Shown here one piece after another: positions 34,088-44,279 of a stretch of 64,000 bases of DNA (position 1 is the first letter of the stretch; the number at the start of each line of letters is the position of its first letter). This stretch comes from Sycobia sp. Sy_11 (Eukaryota > Arthropoda > Insecta > Hymenoptera > Epichrysomallidae): assembly GCA_018907035.1 (NCBI GenBank), contig JACCIC010000299.1, positions 372,001-436,000 of the forward strand. The letters are read 5' to 3'. The notes under the pieces were generated by a model. That model was given only the letters and a program-made list of their open reading frames with translations, was not told where the DNA came from and did not search any database. The translations under genes were made by a program, and so were the position numbers.

Positions 34088-34717
34088 CAAATTAATAAAT
34101 ATTTTTTTATTGATCTTACAGTCCAATCAATTCAATCTAAAAATAAAATAAAAATAAAAATAAAAAATAAAAATAAAAATAATAATAAATAAAAAAATAA
34201 AATAAAAATTAAAAATAAAAATTAAATTAAAAATTAAATTAAAATTATAATAACAGTCAGGCTGTCCTTGTTTACATTCATCCCCGTAGACTAATCTGAA
34301 ACTAAAATATTATCTGAAAAAATTCTTTGTTAGTAAAGTGCAGTCTGACTGTCCTCAACACCCTTACCTAATTGAAGACTTGTCCAACGTTTCGAGCTTG
34401 CTACGGCTCCTCCTCAGGGACTAAATTGTCAGACAATTAAGGATAAGTGGGGACAGTCAGACTGCACTTTACTAACAAAGAATTTTTTCAGCTAATATTT
34501 TATTTTCAGATTAGTCTACGGGGGTGAATGTAAACAAGGACAGTCTGACTGTCATTATAATTTTAATTTAATTTTTAATTTAATTTTTATTTTTAATTTT
34601 TATTTTATGTTTTTATTTATTTTTATTTTTATTTTTATTTTTTATTTTTATTTTTATTTTATTTTTAGATTGAATTGATTGGACTGTAAGACCAATAAAA
34701 AAATATTTATTAATTTG
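34088..34717. repeat. Foldback element with 267-base arms
   Basis: Arms 34088-34354 and 34451-34717 are nearly perfect inverted copies that include an (AAAAT)n microsatellite mirrored as (ATTTT)n. The inner ends are cagtctgactgtcc and ggacagtcagactg. The 96-base spacer carries a hammerhead-like core on the minus strand (34382-34421). It lies about 90 bases left of the Polinton terminus. Confidence 0.9.
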
Positions 34718-34807
34718 ACTATACATATTCTTTTGTAACTTAAATATATTTGTAATAATTAAATTAGAAAAATGAATGTTATGGACAAAGTTCTCTGAAT
34801 TTTAAGG

Positions 34808-34905
34808 TGAGTAGATAGGCTATGGGCATACTAGCACATGGGCATTCTGGCACACTCTCCCGCCCTGAAATCTGTGCTTTGGCCCTGTGGGCATTCAAGC
34901 ACACC
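34808..34905. repeat. Polinton left terminal repeat (copy 2)
   Basis: Begins gtgagtagataggctatggg. Three copies of a 16-base unit 'gggcatNctggcacaN' follow, at 34824-34839, 34840-34855 and 34889-34904. It aligns with the reverse complement of 4090-4197. In protein-primed systems such ends serve as replication origins; that role here is inferred. Confidence 0.8.
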
Positions 34906-35119
34906 TCCCCCCTTGAAAACTTTGCTCAGGCCCCTCTGCATATTGTAATGTATAGAGAATGAGGTCGCCTCCCAAAACGATGCCACTCTCGCTATATTAT
35001 ATTAAATAATGAGAGAGAGAGAGAGGGAGATGGGAACGAATCGTTTCATCATTTCCATTCATTAAATTTGAACAGAGTGATGTTTCTTCACGATGAAAAT
35101 GTAATATGCGTGTAAGAAA

Positions 35120-35960
35120 TGTGAACACCGTTGATGGTTATCTATTATTATAGAAAATGCGTGCCAATATACTGTATATTGAAAGCGAGTTATTTTTCTT
35201 TGCTGGTCCCACAACTTGCATCCTCTTAGTTTCGATCGAGAATAATATCTATGCGTTTGTAAAAGGGATTGAGTATGGAAAACCAGAGTACAAGTATCTA
35301 GTTTGAAAGAGCCCACTTCTCGGAAAAGCATGGGAAAGGGTCCGAGTAGAGGCGAACACTAGTGCAACTGAGGTAGACCTTTGTCAATCAGTATAATCTG
35401 CTTAAAGTCATAATGCACTTTGCGTTGGTGGTTATGGATATCTATCGTTATAGAAAACAGGTGCACCAATACTGAAAGCGACTTATTTTTCTTTGCCGGG
35501 CTCACGCCCTCCCTCCCCCTGCACCATCATTAGTATAGACCGCTTACCTGTTCTAATGCGCTTGCCGCAGATGCACGTGCAAGACCGAGGTGAACAATTA
35601 GGATAACTATAATCAAGATGATTTTCTTTTTCTTTGTAACTCTCTAGATTTGTATCTTTTTGATTTCGACAGAGTATAACATCCTTGCGATTGAAAAGAA
35701 GGGAGTGACTGCGGGAAACCAACGTATAGTTGTTCTATTTTCGAAAAGGTACACTTCTTGGAAGGAGCATGTAAAAGCGGGTCTGACGAGAGGCGAGCAC
35801 GTGCGCCTCTGGACAGACTGACTGAGGGTGACTGATCATATAGTTTAATCTGCTTATCGTTAATGGTTATAGATGAGTATTGTTATGAGGAATAGGTGAG
35901 ACCATACTAAATGCTGGAAGCGAGATATTTTTTCTTTACTAGAGCCACGCTTTCTCGCTC
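35120..35960. repeat. Three diverged tandem units in the Polinton left arm
   Basis: The phrase 'tggttat...tatagaaaa...gcgacttatttttctttgc' recurs at about 35132-35212, 35430-35510 and 35866-35956. A second phrase 'ggaaaccaRMgta...cacttctYGGAAaRAgcatg' recurs at about 35277-35340 and 35714-35775. The spacing is about 300 and 436 bases. Open frames over these units are not convincing genes. Confidence 0.65.
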
Positions 35961-36109
35961 GAATAAAGAAGAACGTGAAACCATCTAAAATCATAGATCA
36001 TACGAGATAGACAGGTCATTAGAAAGATTATAGCGAGCGATTGTGGGGAAAAATTATGTCTTTGCTAGGCGCACGCTTAGCTCATTATTGCGTATGGAGT
36101 GATACAATT

Positions 36110-36440
36110 TCCACCAATGACGAATAACGTACGCTTCACCGAGTCTCAGAAGGAGGAGAAAATTTGTGTTCCTCCACCAATGAGGAATAATATACGCTTT
36201 TCCGCAGCTGAGAGGCAGGAGGTTAAAATTTTCATTTGGTCCATCAGAAAAGTATAACCCATCACCATAAAAGTAAGTGGCGGGAGGGGGGGATGGATTA
36301 TCAAGGAGGGAGGAGAAAACTTGTGCTCGACCACCAATGAGGAATATTTTCTTGCATCAAAGTAGAAGGGGTGAACCATCCTTCCCATAATATAGTAAAT
36401 GAAGGCGGTTCTTTTTTTTTAACCAATGGAAACGTTTTCT
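36110..36440. promoter_or_regulatory. CCAAT-box repeats upstream of the left-arm gene
   Basis: Four copies of CCAAT in a similar setting, 'ccaccaatgaSgaata', lie at about 36114, 36174 and 36332, with a looser one at 36422. They sit within 450 bases upstream of a TATA box. CCAAT boxes are recognised by NF-Y-type factors in animals; function here is inferred. Confidence 0.5.
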
Positions 36441-36466
36441 CATAAAAGGTCAGCACTGGAGAACTG

Positions 36467-36490
36467 TATAAAAGCGGAATCGCAGTCAGT
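36467..36490 (+). promoter_or_regulatory. TATA box and initiator-like TCAGT
   Basis: TATAAAAG at 36467-36474 is followed by TCAGT at 36486-36490, a match to the arthropod initiator. The spacing is slightly short. A coding frame starts at 36561 after a ~70-base leader. Confidence 0.6.
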
Positions 36491-36560
36491 TTTTCCATCA
36501 CAATCTGCATTCAAATTTCAAGGCTTATTAAAAATTTTCAAGTATATTAAAAATTGAAAA

Positions 36561-37096
36561 ATGAAGGTAGCTGTGAGCACGGCAGGCAGCGGCAGAAGCA
36601 ACGGCAACAGAAACAGCAACGGCAATAGCAACAGTACCGGAAAACGGCTCCCTGCTGTGGAAAAGGCGCACCAAAGCAGGGGGAAGTATCTGAAGTCCAT
36701 GGACTTGTTTGTGGAGGAAGTGCAGGAGGAGGAGGATGCACGGCCGACGACGTCAATTTCCATCGTCGCAGCCTCGCTGACAAAGGCTGTAACGCCCTGT
36801 TTTGAAGAACATGTAAGGAGTTTTCCAGGCTCTGCAACGGATTGGAAAGCGCTATATCGAAGAGCGCAGGAGATGACGGAAGCCATCCGCCAAGCGGTAA
36901 AGTTTGCGGAATTCTTCGATAAAATAGATGCAGGTAAGAAAAATAATGATTATTTTAAAATTTCTCTCTTTTAAATATATTAATATTTAATTTTAAAACA
37001 TATTTAATATTTAATTTTAAGATATGAATATTAATATTTATGATTTTATATTTATTTATTACAGGAACGAAGAATGGAAGTAATGAGCACAGCTAA
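36561..37096 (+). CDS. Unrecognised Polinton left-arm gene, two exons
   Basis: ATG at 36561 opens a 124-codon exon, followed by a GTAAG...TTACAG intron (36934-37064) and a short second exon ending at 37096, giving about 134 residues. The N-terminus is Gly/Asn/Ser-rich and low in complexity. An acidic patch (LFVEEVQEEEDARP) follows, then a helical region (FEEHVRSFPGSATDWKALYR, RAQEMTEAIRQAVKFAEFFD). I do not recognise the family. A longer Lys/Glu-rich frame (LTLKELFSEEGKKKK..., 37086-37221) runs in another frame beyond the junction, so a frameshift may have shortened the protein. It lies between the terminus and PolB and has its own TATA box, which suggests an early or regulatory role; that is inference. 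Confidence 0.5.
36934..37064 (+). other. Candidate spliceosomal intron in the left-arm gene
   Basis: GTAAGAAAAA donor and TTTATTACAG acceptor, 131 bases, AT-rich, interrupting the frame after 373 coding bases. Confidence 0.6.
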
Positions 37097-38309
37097 CGCT
37101 CAAGGAGCTGTTCAGTGAGGAAGGAAAGAAGAAGAAGCTGTCTGAGAACGCCGAGGATGACACAGCACCGCAGCCACAGTCCATCCATCGCAAGCATGCG
37201 ATACTCGAGCTGTTCGAGCGTTGAGGCAATGAACGTCGAACCTCTCCCAGCGCAGCCAAGAATAGTGCAAGATGTAAGGTTATAAAAAAAATGCAATTAA
37301 ATTGAATTCAAATAAAAAAATGCTTTATATAAAATCTTTAAAAACATAATAAAAAAAAAATATATTCTATTGTATATGAATATGTTTTTTTATATGTATT
37401 TTATAAATATATGTATATGTAATATGTATATGTAATATGTATATATAAAAATAAAAAATGTATGAAAATATTAAAGAAAATGTATTGTAAAAAAAAATAA
37501 ATAAAAACAACTAAAGAAATGAAAAAAAAAACAAAATTATGACGTTTTACCTTTTATCCTACCTTTCCTCATTGAATAAAGAACGAACATTAATAATAAT
37601 TAAATTAATTAACAATAATAATTATATAATAGTAATTATTAACATATATTTACATTATCTCTTATCAAAAAAAAAAAATTTCATCATAATTAATAAAATA
37701 ATAATATCATTAATTAAAATTAATTGAAACAGTTTTGTATTCAAGAATAGTATATAAAACGTTTTTTTTTATTTTTAAAAAATTGATAGTATCAAATTTT
37801 TTTTCATTCACTTTTAAAATTTTTTTCATTGATTTACCATTTCTTTTTTATTTTATTAAATTACTTCAATATTTTGTTTTTACTTATTTATTTATTTTTT
37901 TAAAACTTCTTCAATATTTTTTTTAAATTATTTGAAAACTAAAAAATTATAGGAATAATATAACATAAGAATTTATATAATACAATAATATTAATAATTG
38001 AAATAAAAAATTACAAATCTGATTTTTTCAAGATATATAGTATTTATTAATATAATTTTTTACAAATTTCATTTTTACAATAATGCTATATTTAGTCAAT
38101 TTCATCTCGTTCATACTATACGGAATTAGAAAAAAAGTATGAAAAAGTATAAGAAAGTATGAAAAAGTATGAAAAAGTATAAAAAAGTATGAAAAATTAT
38201 GAACAATGTATGAACATTGTTAGAAAATATACTTTTCCATAAAGTTTATTTTTTATTACTTTCTGAAATATATACATGAAATAAATATAAAGATGATTAT
38301 GAGTATGCA
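37097..38309. other. AT-rich spacer with (GTATGAAAAA)n repeat
   Basis: Mostly AT-rich without domains, apart from the frameshifted tail of the left-arm gene up to about 37221. 38134-38205 is a tandem array of about seven 10-11-base units 'gtatgaaaaa'. Confidence 0.6.
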
Positions 38310-38315
38310 AATTAC

Positions 38316-38600
38316 TTACATATTTGGCAGAATGATTGTCAACCATTCCTTCTTCTCTCGTCCCTTCACATATAATTTTTTTACTCCAGTACAGCATATC
38401 TCCAATGTTCTTTGGAGCCTATGGTATGGAATGTCACCAGTATCCCATTCAAGCCCATGGTAATCACGCTGCAACCAGTGAACTGTTTTTTTTTTCATTC
38501 CATATCAATGGTGGCTTAAAGATATATACTGTAGGTAGTGCCCCTCTTTCCATACCTAATAAACGAAATTACTTTAAAATGAAAGTTTGCGGGCCTCTTG
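38316..38600 (-). pseudogene. Conserved-looking protein fragment of unknown function
   Basis: On the minus strand two adjoining frames give protein-like pieces: LPTVYIFKPPLIWNEKK (about 38515-38575) and, shifted, GLEWDTGDIPYHRLQRTLEI followed by KLYVKGREKKEWLTIIL. It resembles a conserved, nuclease-like family I have seen attached to insect mobile elements, but I cannot name it with confidence. The coding stretch runs into GTAAGT (near 38317), a perfect splice donor, so it may be one exon. A frameshift near 38510 breaks it. Confidence 0.45.
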
Positions 38601-38799
38601 TCTGAAAACCCTACATGTCGCAGAAGAATACTTTATCTTCTGGACACTTCAGAATATTTTTTCTAAACATCACTTCGTATTCCCTCACTCTACCCATATT
38701 CAGTTTATTTCTATTTACCGATAGTTAGAAGTGTTGATTATGAATGTAAGTTCTATTTTAATGCATTCATTTTCATAATAATTCTCCCCCTCCTCGCGA

Positions 38800-39398
38800 A
38801 ATGAGAACTGTCCAACAATTGGCTGAGAAAAAATCAAATAGATTCGATTGGATGAATGAAGATCGAATTTTTTTTGGTTGGTTACAAGTCAATTCATCCC
38901 CTCTATTGTTAGAGAAAGTCACTTACGACTGCGCGTGGGAGAAGAAAAGCATTTGTACGTTGAGAAAGGAAGTAACGGTAGATATTTAGATGGTCCTAAA
39001 ACTCTACACGCCCCTCCCGTAGGAAATCACGTTTATGATTGGACGTTCAAGGAGAAAGAATGATATTTTGATTGGTTTTAGTCTACATATATTCTTCTTA
39101 TTCTAACACGCTATTGAATGTTTTCTATCGCAGGCTTGACATTGTGCTTCCACTTCTGTTTCCCCTTCTCCTTATTTTACATTTTCCTTTAAACGCGAGA
39201 CAGTTTCTTGGAGGAACACAGTTTCTACACCACAGTTAAATAAGTTCAGTTTCATCTTTCTTATTTTTTCTATTGCCAGTTATACAAGTGTGTTGTATTG
39301 TAATAGTGAATAAAGGCGCAATATTAAGCGAAGTCTGATATATTTTAAATATATTTTTTTTAATATATTTTATTAGTTCAAGTTAAAATAAAAGTAAA
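38800..39398. promoter_or_regulatory. Probable PolB promoter region with ATTGG boxes
   Basis: Between 38817 and 39077 the inverted CCAAT box ATTGG occurs repeatedly (aattggctg, cgattggatg, tgattggacg, tgattggttt). The PolB start lies at 39399. This mirrors the CCAAT repeats upstream of the left-arm gene. The role is inferred. Confidence 0.4.
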
Positions 39399-42300
39399 AT
39401 GGCTTATCTTTCGTCTGTCGAATTTCAAGTGAAACAACTTCGTGATATTTACGAACGGGTCAGTGAATTGAACGTAATCGAACCCGAGAATTATTCAACA
39501 ATAACTGAACACAATAACGAACTTTGTTAGAGCTGAGTGAATTTGAAAAAAACAAGGTCTCTCTCGAGCAGAAAATCAAAAATGTTTGAAATCTCTTATT
39601 CATTTGTCATATTTACAAGCAGGATTTCGGTTCAATCTTGATAGCGCAGCACCAATTGGACGTAGTCTAATCCCTATCGAGTCAGATAAAGTTGAATAGC
39701 GAGATGTTCAATCAGCTTTTAAAAATCGAATAAGGACAGGTGTTGTGCTTAATTTAAAACATGTGGGCATTTTAAGTTTCTTGCTCGATTCACAGAAGCT
39801 CTTTGAGGATAAAGGACAAGCATGCTTACAAGAATATGGTGCAATAAAAGTAAATTCTGATTTTATATCAGAATTTTCCATGCAGAAATATGGAGAGGAA
39901 ACAACAGATATTAAATATTTCACGAGTATGAGTGCTACAGTATACATGTCTACTGATTTAGGCAAATGGTGTGAGGAACATATTAAGGACCCTCTTCTTA
40001 CTCATCTAGAAGAATTTCAGAAAAAAGATTCTTGATGGACATTAAAAAGTATTATAAGTTTGTGCATAAATATGAAAAAAAATTTCACCTCACAAGGGAA
40101 GATCATTTATTCCTCTGCCAAAGTTCATAGCATCAAAAAGAGCATGTATTAATGTCCAAAACACTGATAATCAATGCTTTAAATACGCTATTCTTTGAGC
40201 ATTACATCCAAATGAAAAAAAATTTCAAAGAGCTCATAATTATGATAAATATGCAAATGAGTTGAAATTTGGTGAAAATAGAATTTCCTGTAAAACTAAA
40301 AGATGTTTCCAAATTTGAAAAATGGAATAATATTTCAGTAAATGTTAATATGCTTAGAAAGTATGGATCGAAATATGAAGTATCATCAAACAAGAAGGAG
40401 AAAAATGCAAATCTTCTTCTCATACAAGATTTCTACATCGATGAGTATGAAGAAAATAATGTTTCTGATGATAATGGAAGTGTGCCTAAATTCCATTATG
40501 TTGCGATTAAAAGTATATCTAGACTTGTAGGTTCACAAGTGAACAAGACTCACAAAAAATTATACCATTATGAAAGATGTTTACAACATTTTTATAGTGA
40601 GGAAAGGCTAGAAAATCATGAAAATGTTTGTAAAAATATTAACGATTGTCGAATACATTTACCAAACTCATCGACTAATATTTTAAAATTTGAAGATTAT
40701 AATAAAGGGGAAAAAGTGCCGTTTGTAGTTTACGCTGATTTTGAATGCTTATTAAAACCTACACAAAATGAAAATGCTTTTCAACTCCACCAGGCATACA
40801 ATATAGGATTTTATGTAAAATGTAGCTTTGATGACAAATTATCCGTTTACAAAGCATATAGACAAAAAAGTGCAGACGATGAGACATCCGCAAGTTCGTT
40901 TGTGCGTAAATTAAAATCAATTAGTGAGCAGATTGATTATCTCTATAAAAATCCAAAACCAATGAAACTCACAGATGATGAAGAGTTGACTTTTAAATGG
41001 TCGACCGTTTGCCATATATGTCGAAAACCATTTTTGGATGAGCAACTGGTAGTGCGAGATCACTGTCCTTTAACACGAAGGTAAATTTAATATAATATAA
41101 TAATTTAAAAATAATTTAATATAATAAAGAAAAAAAAATTATTTTGCTAAATTAATTTATTTTTCATTAGATTCAGAGGTGCTGCCCATAATTCCTGCAA
41201 TTTGAACTATAAAGACTCGAAATTTATTCCAGCAATTTTTCACAATCTCAATTATGATACACTCTTTATATTAAAAGAAATTGGAACTTCTACACTGATG
41301 AAAGGTCGAGTTAACTTAATACCTCATAGCAAGAAAAAATATATTTCCTTTACAAAGTATATGGATGACTGTGATATGAGTTTGAGATTCTTAGATTCTT
41401 GGCGATTTTTGCCATCATCTTTAGAGAAACTTGCGTCTTATCTAGATAATGTACCAATAGCAATACAGGAATTTCAATTAGATGGATACTCAAACGAAAA
41501 TATCGATCTTCTTAGACGTAAAGGAATATTTCCTTACGATTTTGTAGATGAACTTGATAAATTAATAACTACAAAGCTGCCGTCGAAAAATGAATTTTAT
41601 AATAAATTGACAAATTCAGGTATTAGTGAGGAAGACTATAAGCATTCTGTTCAAGTGTGGGAAAGTTTTAATACAAGAACATTGGAAGAGTATTCGGACT
41701 TATATTTAAAAACAGATGTTCTACTCTTAGCAGATGTCTTTGAAAGTTTTCGAGAGACATCTATTAAAGCATACGGCTTATGCCCTGCACATTTTTACTC
41801 TACTCCAGGATTAACATTTGCAGCACCTTTAAGACAAAGGTAGAATTAGAGCTTCTAAAAGATATTGACATGTTATTATTTATTGAATCAGGCATTTGAG
41901 GTGGAATAAGTCAGTGCTGCAATCGATATGCAAAGGCAAATAATCCGTACATCAGATCGACATATGATGAAAAAAAGAAAACAAAGAACCTTTTATATTA
42001 TGATATAAATAATTTGTATGGATAGGCGATGGAAAATTTAAATGGGTTGATTATGAATCAAATCGTGACTTTTTCAATACACCATCAGATTCGAACGTAG
42101 GTTATATTGCTGAAGTAGATTTGGAGTATCCAAAGGAAATACATGACCAACATGGTGATTTAGCTTTCTGTGCCGTGCATCGTACACCACCTGGCCCAAA
42201 ACAGAAGAAAGTTCTAACTACTTTGAACGATAAAAAAAGGTATATAATTCATTATCGCGCCCTTAAGCAAGCGCTCGACAATGGTCTTCGATTGATAAAA

Positions 42301-43700
42301 GTACATAGAATTTTGAGCTTTGAACAGAAACCTTGGTTAAAATCATATGTTGTACTAAATACTGAAAAGCAAAAGCATGCAAAGAATGAGTTTGAAAAAC
42401 TCTTTTATAAACTGTTAAGTAATGCTGTTTCTGGAAAATGTATTAAGCGAGAACGATCTCGCGATGATGTACGGTTAGTAAATAAATTTATTGGCCGATA
42501 TGGAGCACAGGCACGCATAGCGCTACCTAATTATCATAGCTGTGCAATTTTTGATGAAAATTTAGTTGCCATTTAGCTGAAAAAAACAAGTGTAACAATC
42601 AAAAAGCCTATATACGTTGGGCTTTGTATCCTCGATGTATCAAAAACATTAGTCTACGATTTTCACTACTCTTACATGAAACAGCGAGTGGGCGAAAAGT
42701 GTAAACTCTTGTATACTGACACTGATAGCTTGATATATAAGTAGAGGACATTGATATGTATCAAATAATGAAAGAAGATATTCATAGATTTGATACTTCT
42801 GATTATGATGAAAATAATCAGTATGGAATTCCACGTGAAAATAAAAAAATTCCTGGACTAATGAAAGATGAATGTAATGGAAAGATCTTGATGGAATTTA
42901 TTGGTTTACGAAGTAAAATGTACAGTATTTTAGTTGATGAAAGAGGAATAGTAAAAAAAGCTAAAGGTATTAAATCGGGTGTAGTGAAGAAATCAATTAC
43001 ATTCGATGATTATAGACGATGCCTGGAAGACCTCGTAATTATACAACGAGAGCAGTGCACCATTCACTCAAAATTGCACATAGTGCATACAGAAAAACAG
43101 AAAAAAATTGCCCTAAGTATATTTGATGATAAAAGATACTTATTGCCTAATACTACAGACACATTACTTTGGGGTCACTATAAAATCCTAGAAGAGAAAA
43201 TGTTGGAAGCTGCAAGTAAGGTAGAGAGGGAGATAATGGGAAGTGCAGCTCAGCAAAACGAAGAGGAGGGAAAGGATAATGTGAGGGGATACCATGAGTC
43301 CAATGGAAAAAGAGCTCAAGTAGGTGTAGCTACTGGAGAAGAAGAGAGGGAGAATACAATCGGCAATGAGATTCGAGTCACGGCAGATGTACATGCAGAA
43401 CAAGAGAGTATGGATAAAGTAACTAATGAAAATCAAGTTATGCGAGAAACAGTGACTGAGTATAATATATCTGACGAACTAATGCACAAATGGAATCCTG
43501 AAGAAATTTTGAAAGTCTTGGAACGGGTAAGCTCAGTTTAAGCCGAGGAAAGGGATGCTCTCCGTGAGGCAATGGGAGAGGCAGAAATTATGGTGGGGAA
43601 TCAGCTATATGAAGAGATGGAGGATGACGAGGAACTCATTCGAGCAGTTGAAGAGTTTGAGAATTATTTGCCATCTCCAAAGAAAACAAGACTAATCTAA
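39399..43700 (+). pseudogene. polB: Polinton protein-primed DNA polymerase B
   Basis: Family B polymerase of the protein-primed type, which would replicate the element. ATG at 39399. The N-terminal extension is in changing frames (FTSMSATVYMSTDLGKWCEE at about 39920-39980). A Cys/His finger-like region follows (YHYERCLQHFYSEERLENHE). Exo I is VVYADFECLLKP and Exo II is the FHNLNYDT region. Then come TDVLLLADVFESFRETSIKA, the motif A region YYDINNLYG, motif B NEFEKLFYKLLSNAVSGK and motif [12 protein letters not shown]. Motifs A, B and C keep their key residues. A 90-base intron (41081-41170) splits it. The C-terminus is an acidic tail ending at 43700. At least five stops or frameshifts (e.g. 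near 39530, 40035, 41835, 42575, 42740) make it a pseudogene. Confidence 0.9.
41081..41170 (+). other. Spliceosomal intron inside PolB
   Basis: GTAAATTTAA donor and TTTTTCATTAG acceptor. Joining the flanks keeps the frame across a conserved polymerase stretch (CPLTRR before, FRGAAHNSCNLNYK after), so this is a real interruption rather than random decay. Confidence 0.8.
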
Positions 43701-43704
43701 TAAG

Positions 43705-43800
43705 GTAAGATTCGTAGTTAATTTTCTCTTTAAAAAAAAATTAATTTTTCTTTTTTTACTATATTAGAATTAAAAAGAAAAAATTTTTTCTTTTCTTTAG
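43705..43800 (+). other. Candidate intron between PolB and the next small gene
   Basis: GTAAGATTCG donor, pyrimidine-rich TTTTCTTTAG acceptor, 96 bases. It begins four bases after the PolB stop and ends one base before the next ATG. It may belong to the leader of the downstream gene or reflect an alternative splice from PolB. Confidence 0.5.
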
Positions 43801-43801
43801 A

Positions 43802-44107
43802 ATGGACTTAGCTACTCTTCACAAGATATCTGAGAACGAGTTCATGCCGCGGAAGAAATGTACAGAATTGGAGAAAAATCAGCAGTACATGGTGACTGCT
43901 TTTAAGCAAGTCTCTACAAAATATGGCAGCAAAGTCGTTGTGGAGCTGGACGATAACTTTAAAATATTTTTGCCGTAAAAGATATGTTCGGCATTATCAA
44001 AAGAAGAAGAATTTTTCATAAATATGGCTAACAAAGCAAATAAGCTTTGTTTATTTATAGTGTATCAGGGCGGTAATTGTTTTAAGTTTAACACTTCTAC
44101 TTTTTAA
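43802..44107 (+). pseudogene. Small Polinton protein, possible OB-fold
   Basis: From ATG 43802 a 101-residue product with one in-frame TAA at 43976. N-terminal part: MDLATLHKISENEFMPRKKC, then YMVTAFKQVSTKYGSKVVVE and LDDNFKIFLP. After the stop it continues with CSALSKEEEFFINMANKANK and VYQGGNCFKF. The alternating beta-like pattern around a 'V-x-F-x(3)-T-x-Y-G-x(2)-V-V-V-E-L' core is suggestive of a small OB-fold such as a single-strand DNA-binding protein. That is inference; I do not recognise a named family. AATAAA follows at about 44114. It sits between PolB and the convergent integrase. Confidence 0.5.
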
Positions 44108-44279
44108 ATATTAATAAAACACACATAGATTAATTTCTTGTCATTATTTATTTGTAAAAAAAATTAAAACATGTATAACTTAATAACATAAATAAATATT
44201 ATAATCATAATACACTGTTTTTCATATTTAATAACTAGTGACTTTCCACATATACATATATTTTACTTATATATTGCTT

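Noticed and set aside
36518..36886. Minus-strand Leu/Cys-rich frames of 96 and 122 codons
   Set aside because: Antisense shadows of the Gly/Asn/Ser-rich left-arm gene, which has a promoter and ATG on the plus strand.
37539..37926. Ile/Asn/Phe-rich frames
   Set aside because: AT-rich low-complexity DNA; composition explains the residues.
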